This document shows, piece by piece, positions 1-7,400 of a stretch of 10,239 nt of DNA. This DNA is from Thermodesulfobacteriota bacterium (GTDB taxonomy: Bacteria > Desulfobacterota > BSN033 > UBA1163), in NCBI GenBank assembly GCA_030024065.1, contig JASEIE010000133.1, forward strand, positions 1-10,239, read 5' to 3'. The notes below the pieces were generated by a model. The model did not search any database, had not been told where the DNA came from, and saw nothing but the letters and a program-made list of their open reading frames with translations. Numbering within the stretch: the stretch's first letter is position 1; the number at the start of each line of letters is the position of its first letter. Position numbers and translations under genes: made by a program.

Positions 1-1045
1 GTTTGACCTGTGAACTATACTCATGGACCATATCGACTAAGGCAGCCACATTTTCGACAGGGGTATTTGGAAGGATTCCATGGCCTATGTTGAAAATATG
101 ACCGGGCCGGCCTCCGATGGAATCTAGAATTTTCCTCACCTCTTTTTCAATGATCTCGTGAGGGCCAAACAGAATCACAGGATCGAGGTTTCCCTGGATG
201 GCAACATCATACCCCAGGCGCGCCCATGCCTCTCCAATATTCTCCCGCCAATCCACTCCGATCACATCTCCCCCGGCCTGTTTCATCCTTTCCAGAAGCG
301 TCGAGGAGGAGGTAGCGAAATGAATAAAAGGAACGCTTTTGTCCACCCGGTCGATCACCCTCTTCGAGTAAGGAAGGACATATTCCTCATAATCGGTCGG
401 GCTCAAGCATCCCACCCAGGAGTCAAAGAGCTGGAGGGCCTGAGCGCCTGCCCGGATCTGGGCGTTGAGGTAGCCAATCAATGTCTCACAAATTTTTCCC
501 ATTAAACTATCCCAGCCAGTTCGATTCTGATACATCATGTTTTTTGTAAAGATATAATTTCTCGAATGCCCTCCCTCGATCATATAACTGGCAAGGGTAA
601 ATGGAGCGCCCGAGAATCCGATGAGAGGAATTTTGCCTTCCAATTCCCGGCGGACGATCCGTATCGCTTCCATGAGAAAGGGAACATCCTTTTCTGGTTC
701 AATGACCCGGAGTTGCTCGATCTGTTTTACCTCCCGGATGGGATGATGAAAGACAGGGCCTTCTCCTTTTGCAAATTCAAATTCCACTCCCATTGGTTCC
801 AGAGGAATGAGGATATCCGAAAAAATGATGGCGGCATCGAGTTTAAACTTTTCAAGAGGCTGGAGCGTCACTTCAGCTGCCAGTTCAGGGTTCTTACACA
901 TCTCCAGGAAAGAATACTTCTTCCGGAGCGCCCTGTACTCCTTCATATACCGGCCTGCCTGACGCATCAGCCAGATCGGTGTATATGGGGTGGGCTGCCT
1001 ACAGCAAGCCCTAAGGAAAGGATGTTGCTTATCATTCTCTTTCAT
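1..1045 (-). CDS. hemE: Uroporphyrinogen decarboxylase (HemE), C-terminus cut by the window edge
   Basis: HemE removes the four acetate carboxyls of uroporphyrinogen III to give coproporphyrinogen III, a cytosolic, cofactor-free step of haem synthesis. Reading the minus strand from the ATG at 1045 gives 348 uninterrupted codons that are still open at base 1. The family signature is clear: WLMRQAGRYMKEYR (residues 25-38) holds the two conserved arginines R28 and R32, FSDIL holds D77, GFSGAPFTLASYMIEGG spans residues 143-159 with Y154, FDSW has S209, and the C-terminal GHG has H322. These match the active-site residues of characterised UroD enzymes. Bacterial HemE proteins are about 340-355 aa, so only a few C-terminal residues should be missing. 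An AAAAGG ribosome site lies 6 nt before the ATG. The next gene upstream on this strand is pepA, across a repeat-filled 189-bp spacer, so co-transcription is possible but not shown. Confidence 0.96.
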   Translation of the reverse strand, partial: MKENDKQHPFLRACCRQPTPYTPIWLMRQAGRYMKEYRALRKKYSFLEMCKNPELAAEVTLQPLEKFKLDAAIIFSDILIPLEPMGVEFEFAKGEGPVFHHPIREVKQIEQLRVIEPEKDVPFLMEAIRIVRRELEGKIPLIGFSGAPFTLASYMIEGGHSRNYIFTKNMMYQNRTGWDSLMGKICETLIGYLNAQIRAGAQALQLFDSWVGCLSPTDYEEYVLPYSKRVIDRVDKSVPFIHFATSSSTLLERMKQAGGDVIGVDWRENIGEAWARLGYDVAIQGNLDPVILFGPHEIIEKEVRKILDSIGGRPGHIFNIGHGILPNTPVENVAALVDMVHEYSSQVK

Positions 1046-1075
1046 ATCCAACCTTTTTGTCCAATTGGGTAAGAA

Positions 1076-1133
1076 CGTAGCGTCGGCATTTAATGCCGAC
1101 GTCAATTCGCCCCCATTAAATGAGGGCGCTACG
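1076..1133. repeat. Small double-hairpin palindromic element between hemE and pepA
   Basis: A 58-bp unit is bounded by the inverted pair CGTAGCG (1076-1082) and CGCTACG (1127-1133). Inside are two hairpins. The first has perfect 9-bp arms CGTCGGCAT / ATGCCGACG (1081-1089 and 1093-1101) with a 3-nt loop. The second pairs CGCCC (1108-1112) with GGGCG (1124-1128) and continues inward imperfectly. The nested cruciform layout is that of a REP- or MITE-like interspersed element. It could also shape the 5' leader of a pepA-hemE transcript. Confidence 0.75.
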
Positions 1134-1149
1134 CAACTTTGTTTGAATA

Positions 1150-1235
1150 TTGGGTATTGGAATTTATTTGGAGCTTGCCTGCCTGCCCTGCCTACCGCAG
1201 GCAGGCGCAGGCAGGGAATTTGGTTATTGCAATTT
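1150..1235. repeat. GC-rich palindrome flanked by 16-nt direct repeats, touching the pepA stop codon
   Basis: Two 16-nt direct copies, TTGGGTATTGGAATTT (1150-1165) and TTGGTTATTGCAATTT (1220-1235), differ at two positions. They enclose a GC-rich block (about 1177-1215) built from CCTGCC/GGCAGG words. Within it CCTGCCT (1187-1193) pairs with AGGCAGG (1199-1205). The right copy ends on the first base of the plus-strand complement of the pepA stop (1235-1237). On the minus strand the hairpin lies just after pepA and could act as an RNA 3'-end stabiliser. It lacks a clean U-tract, so it is not called a terminator. Confidence 0.65.
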
Positions 1236-2728
1236 CACCTGTTCCAATCTCTTAACAATTGGATCAGTAGCCTCACGCCTACACCAGTTCCGCCCTTGGG
1301 AATGTAGGGCTGATCCTTTGTAATATGAGCCGGGCCAGCGATATCGAGATGGACCCAGGGCGTCTTCTCCACAAACTTGCTCAGGAAGATTCCTCCGATG
1401 ATAGCGCCGGCTGCCCGTGTTCCGACATTCCTGAAATCGGCGACATCGCTCTTCAAATATTCAGAATATTCATCCCAGATGGGCAATCTCCAGACCTTCT
1501 CACCTGTCTTTCCGGCTGCCTCTTCAATTCTTTTCAGGAGAGATTCGTTATTTCCAAAGAGGCCCATGACATAATCTCCAAGGGCGATAACGCAGGCTCC
1601 GGTCAGAGTCGCCAGATCAATGATTGCCTTGGGTTGATACCGAAGGCTAAACGTCAGGGCATCCGAAAGGATGAGCCTCCCCTCTGCATCCGTGCTGATA
1701 ACTTCTACGGTTTGGCCCGAAAGGGTCTTCAGGATATCGCCTGGTTTATAAGCCTTTCCACTTGGAAGATTCTCTGTCGCCGGTATAATCCCTACCAGAT
1801 GGAATGGGATCTGGAGTTCGGAAACAGCCTTCATGGCCGCCAGAACCGCAGCCGCGCCGGACATATCGTCTTTCATCCGTTCCATATTCTCTGAAGGCTT
1901 AATCGAGATCCCACCGCTATCGAATGTAATCCCCTTCCCTACTAAAGCAATGATATCGAATCCCTTCCCTTTATTATATTCCAGGATGATAAACTTCCCA
2001 GGCTCCTGGCTTCCCTTTGCAACTGCCGCAAAGGCCCCCATTCCCATGGTCTCTGCTTCGCTCACCTCAAAGACCTGAACTTCCATGGAACAATCTTTTG
2101 CAATCTGCCGGGCCTTCTCAGCCAACACGGCGGGCGTGACCTGGTTGCCAGGTCCGTTGACCAGATCTCTTGCCATGCACACTGCTTCTGAAATAATTTT
2201 TCCCGCTTTTAGTCCCGCACCAATGGATGACATCTCTTCATCGGTCTCTCCGAGAAGAACTGCCTCTTCAATCCGCTTGATCTTTTCCCTCTCCAGGGTT
2301 TTAAACTCATTGAACTGGTAGGTCCCAAGCAGAAATCCTGTGATGAAGGATTCGGTCAACTTGTCCTCTGATAGACTGTTGAATGGTTTGATTTGAAAGG
2401 CAAACTGTTTTATCCCTGAGTCCCTTATGAACTGTCCGGCCTTTGAGGAAGCCCCGCGCCATTTTTCCAGATCAAATTCTTCTCTCTTCCCGATGCCTGT
2501 GAGCAAAACCCTTCTGGCAGGAAGAACGCCCTGCGTGTGATAGAGCCGGCACTGAAAGAGCTCTCCTTTGAAATCTCCCTGGCTCATCAGGATGGAGATG
2601 AATCCCTTCCATTCCAGATCCACACTCTTTGCCGGACCTTCTAATGGCTCCGGCGATTCAAATGAAAAGAGGAGGAGAAGTTCGCATGGGTATTGCTCTG
2701 CTCTGCCCCTTTCAACCCTGATTTCCAT
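1235..2728 (-). CDS. pepA: Leucyl aminopeptidase (cytosol aminopeptidase, M17 family)
   Basis: This is a cytosolic two-metal exopeptidase that releases N-terminal residues from peptides; the family forms hexamers. From the ATG at 2728 it is 497 aa, the usual M17 length. The N-terminal regulatory domain covers about residues 1-165 and the catalytic domain the rest. Metal ligands fall where expected: K265 and D270 in GKGITFDSGG, D288 in MKDDMSG, and D347 and E349 in TDAEGRL. The catalytic pair is K277 and R351. All seven are offset by exactly five from the E. coli PepA residues as I know them. LATLTGAC (372-379) is also present. The start is set by AGGAG at 2734-2738, five nt upstream; an in-frame start 16 codons further out has no comparable site. 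One oddity is that the usual NTDAEGRL signature reads STDAEGRL. Some PepA proteins also bind DNA as regulators, but nothing here tests that. Confidence 0.96.
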   Translation of the reverse strand: MEIRVERGRAEQYPCELLLLFSFESPEPLEGPAKSVDLEWKGFISILMSQGDFKGELFQCRLYHTQGVLPARRVLLTGIGKREEFDLEKWRGASSKAGQFIRDSGIKQFAFQIKPFNSLSEDKLTESFITGFLLGTYQFNEFKTLEREKIKRIEEAVLLGETDEEMSSIGAGLKAGKIISEAVCMARDLVNGPGNQVTPAVLAEKARQIAKDCSMEVQVFEVSEAETMGMGAFAAVAKGSQEPGKFIILEYNKGKGFDIIALVGKGITFDSGGISIKPSENMERMKDDMSGAAAVLAAMKAVSELQIPFHLVGIIPATENLPSGKAYKPGDILKTLSGQTVEVISTDAEGRLILSDALTFSLRYQPKAIIDLATLTGACVIALGDYVMGLFGNNESLLKRIEEAAGKTGEKVWRLPIWDEYSEYLKSDVADFRNVGTRAAGAIIGGIFLSKFVEKTPWVHLDIAGPAHITKDQPYIPKGGTGVGVRLLIQLLRDWNR

Positions 2729-2733
2729 AAGTA

Positions 2734-2738
2734 CTCCT
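2734..2738 (-). promoter_or_regulatory. Ribosome binding site that fixes the pepA start
   Basis: On the minus strand AGGAG, inside GAGAGGAGT, sits 5 nt before the ATG at 2728. It favours this start over an in-frame upstream candidate at 2776. Confidence 0.8.
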
Positions 2739-2788
2739 CTCGATCTTGTTTCTTTCAGAATTTGAATCCGAAGCACGATCTCATGGTC

Positions 2789-2922
2789 ATCAGAAGATTA
2801 GGATATCAGGTTGTGGGTATCAGGATATAAGGACATCAGATGTGGTCATTCTTTTTTTCTTTGATTCTCCCTGGTAACCTGATGTTCTGATGCTCTGCAT
2901 CCTGATATTCTGGTTTCCTGAT
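2789..2922. repeat. Degenerate inverted array of ATCAGG / CCTGAT words
   Basis: The left arm (2789-2840) is rich in GGATATCAGG- and ATCAG-type words. The right arm (2878-2922) carries the complement: CCTGATGTTCTGATG, ATCCTGATATTCTG and CCTGAT. The arms are imperfect inverted copies around a short T-rich centre (about 2850-2865). This looks like a low-complexity interspersed repeat and codes for nothing I can recognise. It forms the first part of the 358-bp gene-free stretch 2729-3086; the rest holds a perfect hairpin and a folded palindromic element, listed separately. Confidence 0.6.
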
Positions 2923-2929
2923 TCCCTTT

Positions 2930-2952
2930 CGGGATTCGATATTCGAATCCCG
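2930..2952. repeat. Perfect 10-bp hairpin upstream of pepA
   Basis: CGGGATTCGA (2930-2939) and TCGAATCCCG (2943-2952) are exact complements around a 3-nt loop (TAT). There is no T-run after it on either strand, so it is not a typical intrinsic terminator. It lies between two repeat blocks and may be part of the same composite. Confidence 0.7.
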
Positions 2953-2962
2953 GATTTATCAA

Positions 2963-3091
2963 ATTAATCCTAATACTGTTCAGTTAGGCTGTCACCGTTC
3001 ACCCTGAGCTTGTCGAAGGGTGCGTCGCTAAGCCGTTCATGCTTCGACAAGCTCAGCACGAACGGCTTAAATGAACAGCATTGAAATTAAT
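2963..3091. repeat. 129-bp folded palindromic (MITE-like) element covering the nuclease gene stop
   Basis: Both ends read ATTAAT. Working inward, the arms share CTGTTCA / TGAACAG, CCGTTC / GAACGG and a perfect 14-bp core, TGAGCTTGTCGAAG (left) and CTTCGACAAGCTCA (right). A second, overlapping pair AAGCCGTTC (3030-3038) and GAACGGCTT (3060-3068) allows an alternative fold. GAGCTTGTCGAAG-type words are widespread as interspersed bacterial repeats. The right end (3086-3091) supplies the TAA stop and most of the last codon of the PD-(D/E)XK gene, so insertion may have reset that gene's C-terminus. No transposase lies nearby. Confidence 0.75.
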
Positions 3092-4292
3092 CCCTCTCCT
3101 TAAGTTTGGAAACTGCAATGGAACGGTTCTTCTCCACATTTGAAAATTCCCTTATTTTCCCAATTAAAGAGGGAGGCCAGCCTCTACGTTCGATCACCCT
3201 CGCCAGCATCCAGGGATTTAAATCAGAGACCTCCATCCACTTCCCCGCCTTTTTTATAAACTCATCTAATGCCTTTCGATTGGGATCTCCCTTCAAAGGA
3301 TATTTCTCTTTTATCTCGGTCTTAATCTTAGCCACATGGTCGCTTCCATAGATCACATCGAGTTCTTCCCGTTGAGCATAGGCATAGAGGGCCTCCTCCA
3401 CTTTCGCCAGTTCCGCATCTATCTCCTCATTCCAGATCCTCTTCTTCTCTCTCAATTCCACATATCGGTTGACCAGGTTCACCCCTTCCTCCTGAAGGTA
3501 CTCATTGGGGGCCAGGCTCTCCCCGACGATGAGATGTTTCCTCTTGGGGCAATATCCCTGATAGTTGCACCAATCACAAAGGGGGCTTTCTTTAGGAAGA
3601 AGTTCCCTGTCCGATTCAATCTTTTCGATAAGATCTAAAGTCTTCTGACGAAGTTCACGAAGCCGTTCCGGCGTTCTTGAAGACCGGATTTCGACATCGA
3701 AGGAGAGGTAGTGCCAGACCAGTCTTATTTCCTGAACATCCTTCCACTTCCCTTCGGTTCCCATCTGATAAAAAGCCAGTTGCCGGTCGGAATTGACATC
3801 TTCCTGAGTGGGAAGCCTGCCGGAGGTTTTGTAATCGTGGATTTCGAGGATGGAATGATCAACAAGGGTCAGACGATCGACCACTCCACGAATCCAGTAA
3901 CCCTTTTCCTCTTCCAGGGGAAAATAGATGTTTTCTTCAAGGCCCAATGTCCTCCCCTGATCGAAGGGATAATAACGTTTGTAATAGTCTGTGACACACT
4001 TCTCTCCCAGACGGCGATAATCCTCTACACTATAGTTTTTTCGTACAATCTGAATCATCCCATTCCAATTTTTTTCCCAGCTCTGGTGGTAAAAGTTGAG
4101 GAGTTCCTCCAAGGTATTGTGCTTGGTCACCTTCAGATCCCTGTAGAGCTTCTCCAGGGCATCGTGAACCCTCGAACCCATGAAAGCCTCAATGCCTTCC
4201 GTCTCAACTTTGATTTTATCAATATAAGCGAGTCTATATTGGTGAGGGCAGGTCTCATAGGTGGAAAGTTGAGAGTGGGAATAAGTCGGCAT
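3087..4292 (-). CDS. RecB-like PD-(D/E)XK nuclease with four-cysteine Fe-S signature
   Basis: This 401-aa protein has the layout of the PDDEXK_1 (RecB/AddB/Cas4-like) nucleases. The opening SHSQLSTYETCPHQYRL (5-21) contains C15, and GSRVHDAL (39-46) gives H43. GVVDRL gives D139, EIHDYKT gives D153 and K155 (the catalytic D...DxK set), and RQLAFYQ (170-176) is the QxxxY-type helix. A cysteine trio CDWCNYQGYC (239, 242, 248) follows. With C15 it should hold a 4Fe-4S cluster clamping the nuclease fold, as in AddB and Cas4. About 150 further residues (255-401) include a charged, probably helical stretch (about 278-310) and a helical tail of unknown role. There is no helicase motif. The ATG at 4292 has AAGGAGA 7-8 nt upstream. 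The gene diverges from the HEAT operon, and its stop lies in a repeat. Likely role: DNA end processing or repair; the substrate cannot be told. The cas genes expected beside a true cas4 are absent. Confidence 0.9.
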   Translation of the reverse strand: MPTYSHSQLSTYETCPHQYRLAYIDKIKVETEGIEAFMGSRVHDALEKLYRDLKVTKHNTLEELLNFYHQSWEKNWNGMIQIVRKNYSVEDYRRLGEKCVTDYYKRYYPFDQGRTLGLEENIYFPLEEEKGYWIRGVVDRLTLVDHSILEIHDYKTSGRLPTQEDVNSDRQLAFYQMGTEGKWKDVQEIRLVWHYLSFDVEIRSSRTPERLRELRQKTLDLIEKIESDRELLPKESPLCDWCNYQGYCPKRKHLIVGESLAPNEYLQEEGVNLVNRYVELREKKRIWNEEIDAELAKVEEALYAYAQREELDVIYGSDHVAKIKTEIKEKYPLKGDPNRKALDEFIKKAGKWMEVSDLNPWMLARVIERRGWPPSLIGKIREFSNVEKNRSIAVSKLKERD

Positions 4293-4333
4293 CCTTCATC
4301 TCCTTGAACGCTGATTGCTGTAATCGTTTCCTA

Positions 4334-4362
4334 TTTTTAACAAGAAAAACCCCTGATGTCAA
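4334..4362 (-). promoter_or_regulatory. Candidate sigma-70-type promoter for the nuclease gene
   Basis: On the minus strand a perfect -35 box TTGACA (4362-4357) is followed after 17 nt by TAAAAA (4339-4334), a 4/6 match to TATAAT. The start at 4292 lies about 40 nt downstream, leaving a short leader with a good ribosome site. Confidence 0.45.
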
Positions 4363-4377
4363 AAATCAATTTTCCTG

Positions 4378-4407
4378 TTGAAAAATGGAGAAGATTTATG
4401 GTTAGAT
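4378..4407 (+). promoter_or_regulatory. Weak candidate promoter for the HEAT / UDG operon
   Basis: TTGAAA (4378-4383) and TTAGAT (4402-4407) are spaced by 18 nt, ending 38 nt before the ATG at 4446. The match is modest. It is proposed mainly because the divergent 153-bp gap must hold the plus-strand promoter; no operator palindrome stands out. Confidence 0.3.
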
Positions 4408-4445
4408 GGTGATACAGCGATAAGAATCGAAGGGGACATTTGTAA

Positions 4446-7400
4446 ATGGGGATCGGAATATTCTTTCTTCTATTAGGTCTTATTGTTACGTCTGTGACCT
4501 ACTCACAGACATCTCCCTCTCATCCAACCATAACCCGCGAGGATAAAATAGAAAAACTAATAAAGAATTTGAAAAGTGAAGAGTGGGATATCCGGTGGCA
4601 GGCCGTCAGAGAATTAAAAGAGTTAAGGGATCCGAGGACAATCGATGCTCTAATCGATGCCTTGAACGATCCCCTCAAAGATGTAAGAAACGAGGCGGTT
4701 CAGGGATTAGTCAATATTGGATCACCTGCCGTCCCTCCTTTGATCACCGCATTAAAGAATAAGAACGAAAATGTCAGGATCCATTCTGCTGAGGCTTTGG
4801 GCCACTTAAAAGCTGCCAGGGCTGTCGAACCGTTGATCTCCGCATTGAAAGATAACAGTCCAAGGGTGAGAGAGAAGGCCTCCTGGGCCCTGGGAATGAT
4901 AAAAGACCCCAGGGCGGGTGATTTCCTTCTATCCGCTTCGAAGGATAATGATGAACAAGTCAGAGAGAAGGCTCAGTGGGCGCTGGGAGAACTCAGAGAT
5001 CCTCGTGCAGCAGGGGATATGATCGCGGCCTTAAAAGACAAAAACCCCGAGATCCGCAGCAGTGCCTATCGAGCGCTGTTAGAGATAGGACCCCCGGCAG
5101 TAAAAAATGTGGCTTCTCTTTTAAATGATCCCGAGATTCACCATCGACTCACGGCCGTCGGCCTTTTAGGAAGCATCCGATCCCCGGAGGCCATTTATGC
5201 ACTCATAGGTGCCTTAAAGGATCAAAATCAGCAGGTCCGGGACAGTGCGGCTTGGAAACTCACAGGACAGGGCCCTCATGCCATCTCTCCATTGATAGAG
5301 ACGCTTAAGGATAACCATCCTGGTGCTCGCCAAAAGGCAGCAGAGGTTTTGGGAAAATTAAAAGACCGTCGAGCCTTTGAGCCTCTCGTTGTGGCCTTGA
5401 AAGATAGGGACCCTGATGTCCGCGCCAGTGCCGCCCTTGCCCTGGGAGAATTAAGGGACCCCCGTGCCATCGACCATTTAACTGGTGCATTAAATGATGG
5501 AAATGAATCCATACGGGAGAAGGTGGTAGAGGCTTTTGGAAAGATGGAATATCCCTGGATAGTGGATATTCTTGCTTCGTTATTAAAAGACGAATCACCA
5601 AAGGTTCGGAAGAAAACGATCTATGTTCTGAAAGAGATGAAGGACATGCGTGCCTATGACCACTATTTCGCCGCTCTGAAGGACCCCGCACCAGAAGTGC
5701 GTGAAAGTGGTCTTTGGGCCATTTGGGATATTCACAATCCACCCAAAGTAGAGTTGACCGTACCTCTTATTTACGATCCGGACGAGAGGGTAAGAAAGGG
5801 AGCAGTGGCCGTGATGGTGAAGAATCTCCGGCATCCATTTGCCGCAGAGGCCCTCATCGTTGCCCTCAGAGACGTTAGCCCGTCAATTCGCGTGGAAGCG
5901 GTAAGATATCTTTTTTATTACATGACTCGTTGGGGAAAGAGCTACCGCATCATCGCCCATCTCATCAATGCCCTGAAGGATGGAAACTCTGACACACGTG
6001 GGGCCATCATCCAGGGAATGCTCCAGACAGAAATAAGAGATCCCAATACGATTGAATTTATCCTCCCAGCCCTAAAAGACGAAAGGCCGCACATCCGCAA
6101 ATCCACTGCAGAGTTGTTGGGTGAGATAAAGGACCTCCGGGCATTTCAGCCTTTAAGAGAGGCCTTCACAGATTCGGATAGCTTTGTTCAGGCCAGTGTG
6201 GCAGGGGCATTAACATCCATTGACCCTGCTTCAGCCAAACCCATCGTGACCTCTCTTGTTGAACGGTTTATAAAAACCTTAAGCCATTCGGATAGGGGAG
6301 TGCGCAGCATTGCAATAAAGGTGCTGGGGGAGATGAAGAATCCGATGGCTGTGCCCCCTCTTATTTCCCTATTGGAAGGCAATGACGCTGAAATACGCAA
6401 GACTTCAGCCGAGGCATTGGGAAAGATTGGAGATCCCCGATCCTTAAGCCCCCTCATCAGGGCACTCAAAGACAAGCAAGACCCGGTCCGGTGGAGCGCA
6501 ACTAAAGCGCTCAGCAGAATGAAGGACCCAGGAGCAATCAAGCCCCTCATCAATATTGCGAAAGAAGATGATTCCAAACAGCAGATAAGTTCAGCCGCAT
6601 TCGAAACTCTGGCGGAGATCGGGCCCGCCTCAATGGAACCATTGATCTCTCTGCTGAAGCATGGAAACCCTCATGTCAGGGCCAATGCAGCCTCAGCCTT
6701 AGGAAAGATCAAAGACCCCAGGGCGGTCGAACCCCTCATTAAATCCTTTAAGGATACGGGGGAAGAGGTTCAGGTGAGTGCAAAACATGCCCTGGAGAAT
6801 ATAGGACCTCCATCTGTCCCCCCCCTGATCCGACTCTTAAAAGACGAAAACGCAAGGGTCCGGAGAAGAGCGGTGGAGAGCCTCGGAAAGATAGGGGATA
6901 AACGGGCGGTTGAATCTCTCATCGAACTATTTCAAGATGGCGATCCATTCGTCCGTGGGGGAGCGATGGAAGCTTTAGGCCAGATAAGAGACCCGCGGGC
7001 CATCGAACCTCTTGTTAAGATGTTGGCCGACAGGGAAGTCGGTTATGTGGCTGGAAAGGCCTTAAAGAGATTTGGGAAGCCAGCTCTAAAACCATTGATG
7101 ACTGCGCTGAAACAGGGATCCCTCATCGTTCGTAAAAATGTCATCACGATTGGAGAAAGCGAGGAGAACTATCTATTTATTGAGCTTCTGGTCTTCGCAT
7201 TCAATGACGAGGATGCTGGGGTGAGGTACAAGGCTATCTGGGGCTTAGAGAGGATGATCGATTTTCATTCTCCAGAACTGTTCATCAAGGCATTAAAAGA
7301 CAAGGACTCAAATATTCGCAGGATAGCCGTAGAAAAATTGGGAAGGATTAAGGACCCGAAGACCCTAATCCCGCTCTGTGAGACTTTAAAGGATGAGATT

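Noticed and set aside
1076..1235. CRISPR array or tRNA in the hemE-pepA gap
   Set aside because: There are no regularly spaced identical repeats with unique spacers and no cloverleaf; the structure is hairpins and one imperfect direct pair.
158..1307. Plus-strand open frames across the hemE and repeat region
   Set aside because: They are antisense to a clear hemE with intact active-site motifs, or cover repeats, and their products have no recognisable features.
2729..2776. Longer N-terminus for PepA starting at 2776
   Set aside because: The added 16 residues have no family support, and a strong AGGAG site precedes the ATG at 2728.
3087..4292. Calling the nuclease Cas4 or AddB
   Set aside because: It shares the Fe-S PD-(D/E)XK fold but is longer than Cas4, has an extra C-terminal region, lacks AddB helicase motifs, and has no cas or addA neighbour.
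5276..5834. Minus-strand frames inside the HEAT gene
   Set aside because: They are antisense shadows of the repeat-coding sequence with no independent ribosome sites or motifs.
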